Positions 23,835-33,443 are shown, counted from the stretch's first letter. The stretch is DNA of 64,000 nt from Bacillus mobilis (GCF_001884045.1 NZ_MACF01000119.1:186001-250000); one strand, 5' to 3'. Notes: generated by a model from the letters alone, not told the origin. Program-made: numbers and translations.

Positions 23835-25910
23835 TTATTTTAATCCTTTAATTAAAGGCGATGCTTCTCCGCTATGGAAAATCCATAAATCATGAAGCGA
23901 CCTTGTACATCCGACATACAATAACTTCGCATCGTGTTTTGTATTTTTATAATGTTCTTCATCAACGTCGATTAGTAGAACCGCATCAAATTCTAGCCCT
24001 TTCGCCAAGTATACAGGTACTACTGAAATACCACCTTCATATTTACTTTGATCTGCTTCAATGACGTTTACAGCTAATCCTGCATTTGTTAATTTCTCAT
24101 ATATATCGCGGCATTCATCATCTGTTCTTCCTATTACCGCAATTGTTTTCACATCTTCATTTTGTAGATGTTTTAACGTCTTCATAATCTCATTAAATTG
24201 ATCCTCTACATGGATTACTTTAACCTTTTCACCACTACGAAAAACTGGTGTTGCGAGTCCAACTGGAATCTCTGCATTTTTAATTATTTCGTTCGCAAAT
24301 TCTATAATTTCTTTTGTAGAACGATAACTTCTCGTTAATTCATAATAACCTGTTTCTTGAAATACTTCCTTAAAAGCACTCCAATCTTCAATTCCTTGAT
24401 AATCATAAATCGCTTGAGATAAATCACCTAATATAGTGAAAGAATTACCTAGTGTAATTTCTTTTAATACATACACTTGGAATGGTGAGAAATCTTGTGC
24501 TTCATCAATAACGACGTGATGGAATTTCTGTCCGATTTCAATACCTGTTATTCGGTGATGTATGTAAATTAAAGCTGGTAAATCTTCTACATACACTTCT
24601 TTTTTACGACAATTCTTTTCAGTTTCTTTCACAAGATCTTCAGGTAATACTTCGAGTATTTCTTTACTTTTCAATATTGAACTATATAGTGAAAGTGAGC
24701 TCATTTTCGGCCAAAACTTCATATATGTGTTCAATCTCTTTGTCGCTTCTTTTTTTAGTAATTTCTTCTCGTTTGTTTCTCCATACTTTTTCAGTTCAAT
24801 TTCAATCCAGCGCTTCATTCGGCCGACTAATCTTTCTCTTCTTTTCTTTAATGGATAATGTTTATATTCAACCTGCATCCATTTTTTTATGTCTTCTATT
24901 GGAATAATAGCTTTGTCCCATGCCTCAAAATCACTTGTTGGTACCAATTCTTTTTCAAATTGGACCATTCTCTCTTCAATAAAGGACTTAAATTCCAGCG
25001 TGCCTTTCAATTTACCGAGCATTACCTTTTCTTCATCACGATTAATAGAAAATGCTTCTTTCAACTTTTCTTCTGTTTGCTTTAATTTCACCGAATCATC
25101 TAACGTACGTAATGCCCAATCTGCGAATGTTGTTTGACTAATATTCCCTACACCTAATTCCGGAAGCACACTCGAAATATAGTCTAAAAACAGACTATTC
25201 GGAGCGAATACAATCATTCTCTCAGCTTCTAATTGCTCACGGTATTCATAAATTAAAAAAGCAAGGCGATGTAAAGCGATCGTTGTTTTTCCGCTCCCTG
25301 CAACCCCTTGAATAAGTAGTGGTAAGTTTCTTTCCGCACGAATAATATCATTTTGCTCCGATTGTATCGTCGAAACAATATCCTTTAGTTTATTATCTTT
25401 ATTCTCACCTAATCGATATAGAAGAAAATCATCGGCATGCGAGACATCTTCATTTCCTTTTACATATGTATCAACAACACGTTCTAGTTCTCTTTTTCGA
25501 ATAGAGATGTTTCGCTTTAAATATACATCACCTTCTACTAATCCGTCTGGTGATTGATAAAACGCTAATTCCTCCCCACCGGTAAATGAATAAAACATAC
25601 TTGCGACAGGTGCCCGCCAATCAATTACAATTGGTTTCATTGTGTCTTTATGTGAAACACCTACTTTACCGATGTAGATCGGCATAACATCTTCCTTGCC
25701 GTCCTCTTGAAAATCTAATCTTCCAAAGTACGGTTCTTGCACTCCAATACGTAAGTTTTGTCTATTAGATTCTCTCATACTTTCTAAAATTTGTTCTTTA
25801 AAATCATCTCCATAATAAACCGGAATGTTTTCGAGCTGTTCTAATTGATCATCCATCGTACTTAATGTATCTTTCATTTTTTGTAACTCTTCTTCAAAAA
25901 TGTTGTTCAT
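23835..25910 (-). CDS. helD: RNA polymerase recycling motor ATPase HelD
   Basis: 691 residues, UvrD/Rep-like superfamily 1. The N-terminal coiled-coil arm (MNNIFEEELQKMKDTLSTMDDQLEQLENI) is the part that reaches the secondary channel of RNA polymerase in Gram-positive HelD. Walker A is GVAGSGKTTIALHRLAFLIY near residue 205; motif II is HVVIDEAQDFSPFQ near 465; motif III is FTILGDLSQAIYDY; motif VI is LLYVGCTRSLHDLW near 665. It releases stalled polymerase from DNA using ATP. A sigma-A promoter is visible upstream at 25956-25985. Single-gene unit. Confidence 0.92.
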   Translation of the reverse strand: MNNIFEEELQKMKDTLSTMDDQLEQLENIPVYYGDDFKEQILESMRESNRQNLRIGVQEPYFGRLDFQEDGKEDVMPIYIGKVGVSHKDTMKPIVIDWRAPVASMFYSFTGGEELAFYQSPDGLVEGDVYLKRNISIRKRELERVVDTYVKGNEDVSHADDFLLYRLGENKDNKLKDIVSTIQSEQNDIIRAERNLPLLIQGVAGSGKTTIALHRLAFLIYEYREQLEAERMIVFAPNSLFLDYISSVLPELGVGNISQTTFADWALRTLDDSVKLKQTEEKLKEAFSINRDEEKVMLGKLKGTLEFKSFIEERMVQFEKELVPTSDFEAWDKAIIPIEDIKKWMQVEYKHYPLKKRRERLVGRMKRWIEIELKKYGETNEKKLLKKEATKRLNTYMKFWPKMSSLSLYSSILKSKEILEVLPEDLVKETEKNCRKKEVYVEDLPALIYIHHRITGIEIGQKFHHVVIDEAQDFSPFQVYVLKEITLGNSFTILGDLSQAIYDYQGIEDWSAFKEVFQETGYYELTRSYRSTKEIIEFANEIIKNAEIPVGLATPVFRSGEKVKVIHVEDQFNEIMKTLKHLQNEDVKTIAVIGRTDDECRDIYEKLTNAGLAVNVIEADQSKYEGGISVVPVYLAKGLEFDAVLLIDVDEEHYKNTKHDAKLLYVGCTRSLHDLWIFHSGEASPLIKGLK

Positions 25911-25955
25911 TTGATGATTCCCTCCTGTCCGTTCTAATTTTTCAGTCGAGATACA

Positions 25956-25985
25956 ATTGTATTAAAAACCCGTTTATAAAGTCAA
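25956..25985 (-). promoter_or_regulatory. sigma-A type promoter of helD
   Basis: On the minus strand TTGACT, an 18-base spacer and TACAAT, about 45-75 bases before the helD start and ribosome site GGAGGG. Confidence 0.6.
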
Positions 25986-26265
25986 TAGTTTCAATTTAAA
26001 TTTTCCGAAAAAACTCACTTTTCATCTTTCTAATTTTGAAATCTTATTGTTATTTTTACATTATAAGAATATAAAACATCTAAATTACAACACTTTACAT
26101 ATAATAAAATAATGCATATAAATGCTATTTCTATTAATAATAACGATTATACACTAACTTACTAAAGTTCTCATATCCCTTTCTATCGATTTCCTCCTTT
26201 CACTTGTAAAATAATGAGAAGTGTCAATAGATAAATACCAAAAATAAAAAAGGAGTTTATTCGAA
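25986..26265. other. AT-rich intergenic region
   Basis: Together with the helD promoter this makes a 355-bp gap. No open frame with a ribosome site is visible. The right end holds the leader of the CPBP gene, with AAAAAGGAG nine bases before its ATG. Nothing else stands out. Confidence 0.6.
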
Positions 26266-27099
26266 ATGACTACAACCAATAGAAAGCATGTAAAGTTACA
26301 TTTAATTATTTTTGTGTTAATTGTGCTAGCAAGTGGCTGGATTGGTGTATTTCTTGATTCTCTTCTAATAGATCAGCCTGAAGGAAACTCTTTAGGTATG
26401 GGATTATGGCTAATATTACCCTTTCTCGCAAGTATCTTACTTAGAATTATTGGTCGAGATTGGAATGATTTTGGTATCAAACCAAATTTAAAAGGAAACT
26501 TTAAATGGTATTTCGTAGCAATACTTATTTATCCATTCGTTACACTAATAACTATATGCTTAGCTCTATTTTTCGGAGTCGTTAACATATCTAACTTTGA
26601 GATGTCCTCATTATGTTCTCTTATACTCATGTCTACTATAGGTAATTTTATTAAAAATATTTTCGAAGAGTTCTCTTGGCGCGGTTATTTAACTCCAAAA
26701 CTGATTGAACTAAAGTTAAACGATTGGTTTATTTATATTATTTCTGGTTTAATTTGGGCTCTTTGGCATGCCGCTTATTATTTAGTTTTTTTACCAAATG
26801 AATATTTTGAATCTATTTCCAGGTTAAATATGCTTTTATCAGGATGCATACTTATGGTTTCTTGGTCTATTATGTATGTTGAAATATATAGACTTACAAA
26901 GTCAGTATGGCCATGTGTTATCATGCATGCGATTGAAGATGCCGTTCCTACTGTTTTAATAACTATAACCGGTATTATTACGCTTACAAATAGTAGTGAT
27001 TTTTGGTTAAATCCTATTAATGGTTTCGTTGCCACTGTTTTATTTCTTGGCATCGGGATTGTACTAAGGTCCATAAGGATAAAAAAGAACGGCAATTAA
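26266..27099 (+). CDS. CPBP family intramembrane glutamic endopeptidase
   Basis: 277 residues with about eight membrane helices. The catalytic EExxxR motif is EEFSWR (Glu134-Glu135...Arg139); a second motif has His168 in WALWHAAYY, and a third is CVIMHAIEDA. These match the CAAX-protease/bacteriocin-processing (Abi) family embedded in the membrane. Family members process bacteriocins, prenylated peptides or act in immunity; there is no bacteriocin gene beside it, so the substrate is unknown. Ends in a long palindromic terminator. Confidence 0.88.
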   Translation: MTTTNRKHVKLHLIIFVLIVLASGWIGVFLDSLLIDQPEGNSLGMGLWLILPFLASILLRIIGRDWNDFGIKPNLKGNFKWYFVAILIYPFVTLITICLALFFGVVNISNFEMSSLCSLILMSTIGNFIKNIFEEFSWRGYLTPKLIELKLNDWFIYIISGLIWALWHAAYYLVFLPNEYFESISRLNMLLSGCILMVSWSIMYVEIYRLTKSVWPCVIMHAIEDAVPTVLITITGIITLTNSSDFWLNPINGFVATVLFLGIGIVLRSIRIKKNGN

Positions 27100-27129
27100 A
27101 TACGAAAGACAGTCAATTATTCACACTAT

Positions 27130-27176
27130 AAAAGTAAAAAAGAGTAAGGAATTAATCCTTACTCTTTTTTACTTTT
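27130..27176. terminator. bidirectional intrinsic terminator, 21-bp stem
   Basis: Perfect stem from AAAAGTAAAAAAGAGTAAGG and its complement around ATTAA, between convergent genes; the stop codon of the methyltransferase lies in the loop. Confidence 0.93.
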
Positions 27177-27895
27177 ATACGATATGATAAACATTCATTT
27201 AATGACGCTTGCTCTTTATACGCTCTCTCTTCAAAGTCATACGCCCCTCCTGGGAAAATCCCAACTATACTGAAGCGAGCCTCTGCACATAAATTATTAA
27301 TCTCATCTATAGTATAGCAACGTAAAGATTGTGTCACAATATCATTTGAAGAATCCGTTTCCCACCAATGGTCCAGCATTCTAGCATTTTCACTATCATA
27401 TTCATATTTTCGCATTGCAGAATAAATCGGCATTTCTTGTCCATTTGCTTTTTCCCAATATAAAGGTTGATAAATATCAATAAGTGCACACCCATCATCT
27501 TTCAACCAACTATGGATGCGTTTTAATAAAAATAATTGTTCTGCATCCGTTCCTACACCAAATCCGTCCAAATAAGTAACGACATCAAACTTTTCTTCAA
27601 AATTAATTTTATAAAAGTCAGCACAGTGAATAACAATATCATTAGTAGAATGTTCTTTCGCAAACATAACTAACTCTCGTACTAGCTCAACTGTAGTCAT
27701 CTTTACATTCAAATTAGACATCGCTCTTGCAAATCCACCATTTCCTGCTCCTAGTTCTAACATCGACTGAAATGTATATCCAACTTGTTCTTGTACTTCT
27801 TTAGCAACTTCCTGTAACCAATCTTCATTATTTACATCATAGCTTAGTAGTTCAAATTGTTTTTTATAAAATTCTTTTACATTTAATTCGTTCAT
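27152..27895 (-). CDS. class I SAM-dependent methyltransferase
   Basis: 247 residues. Motif I is FQSMLELGAGNGGFARAMSNLNVKMTTVELV near residue 38, and FDVVTYLDGFGVGTDAEQLFLLKRIHSWLKDDGCALIDIYQP near 105 holds the later SAM-binding strands. The C-terminal half (YTIDEINNLCAEARFSIVGIFPGGAYDF) is the usual substrate cap. Substrate unknown. Alone on the minus strand, start with GGAGGAG-type site upstream. Confidence 0.83.
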   Translation of the reverse strand: MNELNVKEFYKKQFELLSYDVNNEDWLQEVAKEVQEQVGYTFQSMLELGAGNGGFARAMSNLNVKMTTVELVRELVMFAKEHSTNDIVIHCADFYKINFEEKFDVVTYLDGFGVGTDAEQLFLLKRIHSWLKDDGCALIDIYQPLYWEKANGQEMPIYSAMRKYEYDSENARMLDHWWETDSSNDIVTQSLRCYTIDEINNLCAEARFSIVGIFPGGAYDFEERAYKEQASLNECLSYRIKVKKSKD

Positions 27896-28031
27896 TAATA
27901 TTCTCCTCCTGTATATTATTTTTCTGCTACAGGTGAGAAACTAAATTTCTGATCCCCATGAAAAATCCTCCTTTTGATTTCCCTTTATTTACAGTTTATC
28001 AAAATAATCAGAATTTTGAAAGTATCAATTT

Positions 28032-28064
28032 AAAAAAACAGATAATGGATGTTCCCACTATCTG
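28032..28064 (-). terminator. intrinsic terminator after GGCT-like gene
   Basis: Stem CAGATAATGG / CCACTATCTG (one wobble) and a seven-base A-run giving a U-tail on the minus strand. Confidence 0.75.
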
Positions 28065-28081
28065 CTTCTACGCTGCCTTTA

Positions 28082-28462
28082 TTATCCTTGTTGATACTTC
28101 ACCCAATCACCAGAAACGATAACTTCCTTCAGCATCTCTTTATCTTGAGCAACATACACAAATGCACGTATTTCTCTATCAGCTAAATAAATCGTTTCGG
28201 TGATTCGGTCATATAGGTCACTCTCTGCATTACCTGTGTATTCTTCAAGTTCATCTAATTTTTGCAGAACATCATCATTTACTTCGTAAACTTCTCCATA
28301 TACTTTGTCTTCATTTGAACAAATCATCGCCGGATACCCTTCGTTTGTATCAAATAATTTCCCATACATCCATGCTCCGTCTGCGATGCATATTGCACCT
28401 TGCATAAAATGAGCATTCGTTTGCTCTTTTCTTAACGTGCCATACACGAAAACGTGATGCAT
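28082..28462 (-). CDS. gamma-glutamylcyclotransferase (GGCT)-like protein
   Basis: 126 residues of the YtfP/BtrG-like family. The opening HHVFVYGTLRKEQTNAHFM carries the VYGTLR signature, and the catalytic glutamate is in QKLDELEEYTG near residue 75. Members release 5-oxoproline from gamma-glutamyl amines or peptides. The real substrate is unknown. Located 25 bases downstream of recQ on the same strand, so likely in the recQ transcript; no functional link is known. Confidence 0.82.
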   Translation of the reverse strand: MHHVFVYGTLRKEQTNAHFMQGAICIADGAWMYGKLFDTNEGYPAMICSNEDKVYGEVYEVNDDVLQKLDELEEYTGNAESDLYDRITETIYLADREIRAFVYVAQDKEMLKEVIVSGDWVKYQQG

Positions 28463-28487
28463 ATATCCCTATCCCCTTTATATGTCT

Positions 28488-30605
28488 CTATTTTCTAATT
28501 TGTAAATAAGCACGAATCATAAAGTAACTCACTTCATTTGGAAGTTGTTCCTTAATCGATTTCAGGCCGCCCTCTGCATTTTGCACAGCAGTTTCAATCA
28601 TTTGTTCATATTTGGCAGGAACAAAACTGTTCCAATCTACTTCCATTCCATCTTCAAAAGAGCGGATTAAATGATTTTCAATCGTTTGTCTTGATAAGCC
28701 ACGTTCTTTCGCAATTTCATCTAGATCAATGCCTTTCTTGTACATTTCATACGTTTCTAAATGAGAATTTGCTGAAGCTTTCCCTGACTTTTTCCGCTCT
28801 GTCACCACTTCTGTTTTAACTGTTTCAGCATAGTTTGGGTTTTCCTCTATAAAGTGCTGAACTGCTTGTAAGAAGTGAGAGCCATACTTCACAAGTTTAT
28901 GTTCACCAATCCCTTTTACAGTTAAAAGTTCAGAGTCACTTTGCGGCATTTTTGCACACATATCCTTCAACGTTTGATCAGAGAAAATAACAAATGGAGG
29001 TACACCTTCTCCTTGCGCAATTTCTTTACGTACTTCACGAAGTACTTCAAATAAAGGATGATCTTGAACAATTTGTCTTGTCTCTACTCGTTCTTTACGT
29101 AAAACATTCACTTTACTAAGTAACACTTCTTTCCCTTTTTCCGTTACTTTTAATGTCGGATACGTACCATGTTCAACTGCAATTAACTCATCTGAAATTA
29201 GAAACTCAATAAATTCACTGACTTCTTTTACGCTACGATTTGATAGTAATCCGTATGTTGGTAAAGTATGAAAATTAAATTCAATAACTTTCTTATTTTT
29301 AGATCCAGTTAGCACTTGTGCAATCATTTGTTTACCAAATCGTTGGTTCGTTCTAATCATACAAGATAGAACCATTTGTGATTCTCTCGTCACATCGATA
29401 CTCTCGCGGTCATCCGTACAATTACCGCAGCGGCCACAATCTTCTTTCGGCTCTTCTCCAAAGTATTGCAAAATAAATGATTGCAAACATTGTTCTGTAT
29501 GACAGTAGTCAGTCATATTTTGCAGTTTTTCAAGTTCGTTTGAAAAACGAGACTCTCCTGTCGATTGATCAATTAAAAAGCGCTGTACTTGCACATCTTG
29601 AGAAGAATATAGCAATATACATGCACTATCTAATCCGTCACGTCCGGCACGTCCTGCTTCTTGGTAATAACTTTCCATATTTTTTGGCAGTTGATAATGG
29701 ATTACGTAACGAATATTCGATTTATCAATCCCCATCCCAAATGCAGATGTCGCTACCATTACACTCACTTCATCACGTAAAAAGAGTTCTTGCTGTTCAT
29801 TTCGATCGGTATCACTCATACCAGCATGGTATTTTGATACCGAAACACCCGCTTTCATTAAATCCTCATATAATTGATCAACTACTTTTCTAGTAGCTGC
29901 ATATATAATCCCAGATTCTTTTTGATTTTGACGAATATAATCCGCTAAATATGCATGACGATCTTGTCCTTTAATAACAGAAAATGATAAGTTCTCGCGC
30001 TCAAACGTTGTCATAATCGTATTTTCTTGATTAATTCCAAGTGTGTTGCAAATATCTTCACGAACTTGCGGTGTTGCCGTCGCAGTTAATGCTAGTACAA
30101 GCGGCTTTTCTGGAAGATAATCTAATATGCGATGTATATGTAAATAACTTGGACGGAAATCATGTCCCCACTGCGAAATACAGTGCGCCTCATCAATTGC
30201 AATCATCGGGATTTTCATATCGATAAGTTGGTCAACAAACTCCATTGAATCAAGACGCTCAGGCGCCACATAAAGTAACTTATAATGACCTTGTTTCGCT
30301 AATTGAATACGTTGATTTGCTTCTGTAATAGAAATAGAACTATTAATATAAGTAGCTGAAATACCGTTTTGTACTAATGTATCTACTTGGTCTTTCATAA
30401 GTGAAATCAAAGGTGAAATAACTAATGTCGTTCCTTCGAATACTAATGCGGGAATTTGATAACAAATTGACTTACCACCGCCCGTAGGCATAATACAAAC
30501 TGTATCTTTCCCATCTAATACATTTTTAATTGTTTCATCTTGTCCTCTTCGGAATGACGAATAACCGAAATAAGACGCTAAAAGTTCTTGTGCTTTTGTA
30601 AACAA
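28488..30605 (-). CDS. recQ: ATP-dependent DNA helicase RecQ
   Basis: 705 residues from a TTG start eight bases after AGGTGA; the longer upstream frame adds 34 residues unlike RecQ. Helicase domains at about 1-345: Walker A MPTGGGKSICYQIPAL, DEAH box as IDEAHCISQWGHDFRPSY, motif VI YYQEAGRAGRDG. The zinc region is CHTEQCLQSFILQYFGEEPKEDCGRCGNC, followed by a winged helix, an HRDC domain (about 505-580) and a C-terminal helix-turn-helix domain with DEIAKERGLSRQTIENHL. It unwinds DNA 3' to 5' in recombination repair. Confidence 0.94.
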   Translation of the reverse strand: MFTKAQELLASYFGYSSFRRGQDETIKNVLDGKDTVCIMPTGGGKSICYQIPALVFEGTTLVISPLISLMKDQVDTLVQNGISATYINSSISITEANQRIQLAKQGHYKLLYVAPERLDSMEFVDQLIDMKIPMIAIDEAHCISQWGHDFRPSYLHIHRILDYLPEKPLVLALTATATPQVREDICNTLGINQENTIMTTFERENLSFSVIKGQDRHAYLADYIRQNQKESGIIYAATRKVVDQLYEDLMKAGVSVSKYHAGMSDTDRNEQQELFLRDEVSVMVATSAFGMGIDKSNIRYVIHYQLPKNMESYYQEAGRAGRDGLDSACILLYSSQDVQVQRFLIDQSTGESRFSNELEKLQNMTDYCHTEQCLQSFILQYFGEEPKEDCGRCGNCTDDRESIDVTRESQMVLSCMIRTNQRFGKQMIAQVLTGSKNKKVIEFNFHTLPTYGLLSNRSVKEVSEFIEFLISDELIAVEHGTYPTLKVTEKGKEVLLSKVNVLRKERVETRQIVQDHPLFEVLREVRKEIAQGEGVPPFVIFSDQTLKDMCAKMPQSDSELLTVKGIGEHKLVKYGSHFLQAVQHFIEENPNYAETVKTEVVTERKKSGKASANSHLETYEMYKKGIDLDEIAKERGLSRQTIENHLIRSFEDGMEVDWNSFVPAKYEQMIETAVQNAEGGLKSIKEQLPNEVSYFMIRAYLQIRK

Positions 30606-30889
30606 AAAAGAGTCACCTGCTTTTCTATATCTTTCATCTATTCCTATTATATCATCACTTAAGCGTCTTGAAAGTGATGAATACATGACTAACAGCTTGC
30701 TTTTCATTATTTTACGCTTCTCTACGTTTTAAATGTTGTTTAGCAGCGGTGTTTTAATTGCTATTTATGTCTATAAATTTTAAAACCTGAATCAACCACA
30801 TCTAAGATGAATTACAAAATAATTATACATTTTATTACTCTTCCTTGAATACTACTAATCTTATACATATGAATTCAGGAGGTTACTAT

Positions 30890-31051
30890 ATGAAGGAACA
30901 GAATATTAGTTCCATCAAGCAGAAAACAGTACCGAACCAACTCCAATTCTCAAATCATGATGCGTGGAAATATGAATCGTATTATAAATACCAGCCATTA
31001 TTTTCTTATAGAAAACTTTTTCATTTTCTTTCTCAACTTTTTAAACGTTAA
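30890..31051 (+). CDS. small uncharacterised basic aromatic protein
   Basis: 53 residues starting MKEQNISSIKQKTVPNQLQF behind a perfect AGGAGG site; an upstream ATG gives 15 extra residues without a site. Tyr, Phe and Lys are abundant in the second half (YESYYKYQPLFSYRKLFHFLSQLFKR), with an amphipathic basic C-terminus. No family recognised. It is followed by a terminator at 31163. The strong ribosome site is the main reason to keep it. Confidence 0.5.
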   Translation: MKEQNISSIKQKTVPNQLQFSNHDAWKYESYYKYQPLFSYRKLFHFLSQLFKR

Positions 31052-31162
31052 TGTGTGTGTGATATATCATTCATAATAATTTTCTCAATATATACCTTAT
31101 AGACTTACTATAATACAGCTGTTATCATATGAAATATTCTGCTTTTATAAACCCCTTAAGTT

Positions 31163-31191
31163 GACCTGCCTATATTAGCAGGTCTTTTTTT
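31163..31191 (+). terminator. intrinsic terminator
   Basis: Stem GACCTGC / GCAGGTC with an eight-base loop and seven T residues, 110 bases after the small gene at 30890. Confidence 0.85.
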
Positions 31192-31377
31192 GAATATTAT
31201 ATATTTCAGTACACTTGTAAATGCTTGCAAGTCTTTTCTCCATTTTATTACCAAACTCCACTCGCCACAAATGGTGATAATCACAAAAGGTAAAATATAA
31301 ATTCTGAACATTTAATTACTCAATTCTTTTTTTCTCAATACACAAAACGGTTTTCACTTGTTACTATAAAAGTACTC

Positions 31378-31447
31378 CAGATAAGTTTTTGCTCATCAAC
31401 ATTATCTAGTTAAAGGGATCTGCTGCGGGAAGCGGATCCCTTTGACT
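31378..31447 (+). ncRNA. candidate small RNA or leader 1
   Basis: In a 680-bp stretch without genes. A weak hairpin AGATAA...TTATCT is followed by the strong stem AAAGGGATCTGCT / AGCGGATCCCTTT (31412-31443) with six-base loop and a T-rich tail. TATAAA at 31365-31370 could be a -10 box; the -35 is unclear. Function unknown. Confidence 0.3.
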
Positions 31448-31504
31448 TTATTAAAGATTCACTTTCATTTGGACACATTTACCAGGTTTTTTTAAAAGAA
31501 TTTT

Positions 31505-31590
31505 ATGATAATATTACTTAGTCGAGTCCGACATCTCGGCAATACCCTTAGAGGCTCTGCAACTTCCCTTGCAGAGCCTCTTTTACTTTA
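31505..31590 (+). ncRNA. candidate small RNA or leader 2
   Basis: Begins after a possible promoter (TGGACA, 17 bases, TAAAAG). A small hairpin built on GTCGAG / CTCGGC is followed by a perfect 13-bp terminator stem AGAGGCTCTGCAA with its complement and TTTTA at 31550-31585. Unit length about 85 bases. Same two-hairpin plan as candidate 1 but different sequence. Confidence 0.35.
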
Positions 31591-31731
31591 TATTCATTTT
31601 ATTTATATATACCACAATGAAATTCTTCATCTTTTTCCATGTCAATTTTTGAAATTAATCTAGGACGCGTAACTAAAAATAAACTCCCATCATACTTTGA
31701 GTTATACATGTTCAAAGGAGTGTTACCGTTT

Positions 31732-32355
31732 ATGTATACTTATTGGCAATCGTATTATTCCCCCTATCATAATCCTTATGTGCACTTTGATACATCTGTC
31801 CGTAATTACCGAATTAGTAAAAACGAGAACTTTTTAAAAGGTTATATGCGTTCTTTATGGGAACAACACGTTGCTTGGACGAGATTAGCTATTATAAGTA
31901 TTGTCTTTAATTTACCAGACGTTAACGTTACGGTTGGGCGACTTCTTCAAAACGCAACACATATGGGACTATCACTTGAACCATTCTATGGTGAAGATGC
32001 TGTAAAAAAATATAGTGCTTTAATTAAAGACCACTTAGTCATTGCAGCAGATCTTGTTAAAGCCGCAAAAGCTGGTGACCAAAATGCCGCTGCCGCTATA
32101 GAGAAGAAATGGTACGCTAACGCTGATCAAATTGTCGATTTTCTTAACAGTATCAACCCATATATAGAAAAAGAAGCATTTCGGAAAATGTTTTATGAAC
32201 ATTTAGCCTTAACAAAAGCAGAAGCACTTGCCTTCCTAAATAAAGATTTTGAAGCAAGCGTAAAACTATACGATAAAATTGAAAAAGAGGCATTAGAAAT
32301 GGCCGATATGATAACAAATGCAATCGTAAAGCAATTCCCGCAAGTATTTCAATAA
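31732..32355 (+). CDS. uncharacterised helical protein
   Basis: 207 residues from ATG nine bases after AAAGGAGTG; a longer frame upstream is not supported. It opens with a Tyr-rich head (MYTYWQSYYSPYHNPYVHFDTSVRNYR) followed by two similar all-helical halves, each with pattern W/xRxAIIS...G...LLxNATxMGxSLxPFYG and HLxLxxxEAxAFLxKDFEAS. Databases often name such proteins acetylglutamate kinase by error; no kinase motif is seen here. Function is unknown. It has its own terminator and no operon partner. Confidence 0.7.
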   Translation: MYTYWQSYYSPYHNPYVHFDTSVRNYRISKNENFLKGYMRSLWEQHVAWTRLAIISIVFNLPDVNVTVGRLLQNATHMGLSLEPFYGEDAVKKYSALIKDHLVIAADLVKAAKAGDQNAAAAIEKKWYANADQIVDFLNSINPYIEKEAFRKMFYEHLALTKAEALAFLNKDFEASVKLYDKIEKEALEMADMITNAIVKQFPQVFQ

Positions 32356-32356
32356 T

Positions 32357-32390
32357 AATAAGCCGATTTGAAAAAACAAATCGGCTTATT
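32357..32390 (+). terminator. intrinsic terminator
   Basis: 14-bp perfect stem AATAAGCCGATTTG with complement and A6 loop, directly after the stop. Confidence 0.88.
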
Positions 32391-32484
32391 AAACTTTCTG
32401 TCAATGAAATTTCACCTCTCCTCTTTACATTTAACGTATATCGATATATTTTATTTATATCCGTTTTTTATAGGAGGAAATCTT

Positions 32485-32841
32485 TTGATTAACGCAATTG
32501 GACTTGTATTTATACTCACAAATAAACACGAGAAAAAAAAGAAAGTTTATCTAAATGAAAAATTCGCATTAATAGACATTATTGATTCTAAGGAAGTAAT
32601 TGATGATGAAGGTAACTCGTTAGTAGAACTAACATGTAAATACAGTATATATTTAGATGAAAAATACTACTGTAAATCTCTCGACGATTATACTGGACAA
32701 GTATTTCCATTCTTAAGCGCTAAAATAGGAAAAGGCCTTCTCAGAAACTTAAATTACTATTTCTCTTACGTTGATGCTTATGATAAAAAACCACCCGTTA
32801 AAGAAATAAGACCACTTATGAAACAAGTAACGAACAGATAG
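32485..32841 (+). CDS. uncharacterised protein with N-terminal hydrophobic segment
   Basis: 118 residues from a TTG start, eight bases after TAGGAGGAAAT; the longer frame before it overlaps a terminator. A short hydrophobic head (INAIGLVFILTN) and basic KKKK suggest a membrane anchor or signal, followed by a beta-rich domain (FALIDIIDSKEVIDDEGNSLVELTCKYSIYLDEKYYCKS). No family recognised. Own terminator follows. Confidence 0.6.
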   Translation: MINAIGLVFILTNKHEKKKKVYLNEKFALIDIIDSKEVIDDEGNSLVELTCKYSIYLDEKYYCKSLDDYTGQVFPFLSAKIGKGLLRNLNYYFSYVDAYDKKPPVKEIRPLMKQVTNR

Positions 32842-32852
32842 TGAATAATACG

Positions 32853-32893
32853 CAAAAAAGAAAGCATCTAACTTCGGATGCTTTCTTTTTTGG
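32853..32893 (+). terminator. intrinsic terminator
   Basis: Stem AAAGAAAGCATC / GATGCTTTCTTTTTT with U-tail after the stop of the preceding gene. Confidence 0.88.
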
Positions 32894-32979
32894 TTCAAGG
32901 GCTCGTTAACTTCTATCTTTCTTCTAAAAGTATGTATCTAGGCATACTTTTAATTAAAAACATTGGAGGATTAAACTGA

Positions 32980-33432
32980 ATGAAATACTCAGAAACGATT
33001 GTTAGTAAACGGCTTCGAACACTTAAAATATGTAGTATGTTTATTATGCTAGTTTTAATTGGATGGCTTGGATATACAAAATTACTTTATGAAAACGGAT
33101 TTCTTCAAGAAAAGAAACATTCTGTTGAAGTAATGAATACTAGTATTACAGGAGAAATTGAACAGAATTTCCATGTGAACTTACAAGGTTATCGTAAAAC
33201 AGACCTTGATACTATTATAGATTCAAGTAAAACCGATCCGAGCCAACTAACATTAATCGAGCTAATTAATACTTCTTGTTCGCGAGATTGCATAGGTGAA
33301 CCATTAACATATGTGGATGAAAACAATGGATATATCTTTTATACGGAGTCTACCGGAACTAATGTAGCTATACAGATTAAAAAACAAGACACATGGGAAA
33401 TCGTAAAAAAATCTGTTCAAGATGGAATTTAA
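32980..33432 (+). CDS. uncharacterised single-pass membrane protein
   Basis: 150 residues. One membrane helix near residues 17-36 (CSMFIMLVLIGWLGYTKLL) after a basic start suggests type II topology with an outer domain of about 110 residues. That domain has two close cysteines in TSCSRDCIGEP near residue 98 that could form a disulfide. No family recognised. Strong TTGGAGGA site before ATG; ends at a bidirectional terminator. Confidence 0.65.
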   Translation: MKYSETIVSKRLRTLKICSMFIMLVLIGWLGYTKLLYENGFLQEKKHSVEVMNTSITGEIEQNFHVNLQGYRKTDLDTIIDSSKTDPSQLTLIELINTSCSRDCIGEPLTYVDENNGYIFYTESTGTNVAIQIKKQDTWEIVKKSVQDGI

Positions 33433-33443
33433 AAGGTTCATAC

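Noticed and set aside
30606-30707. 34-residue extension of RecQ
   Set aside because: RecQ proteins begin at the FTKAQELLASYFGY segment, and the TTG has its own ribosome site.
31639-31731. N-terminal extension of the helical protein starting at 31732
   Set aside because: The inner ATG has AAAGGAGTG at good distance; the extension has none.
32368-32484. N-terminal extension of the protein at 32485
   Set aside because: It begins inside the terminator stem of the previous gene, and a perfect AGGAGG site precedes the inner TTG.
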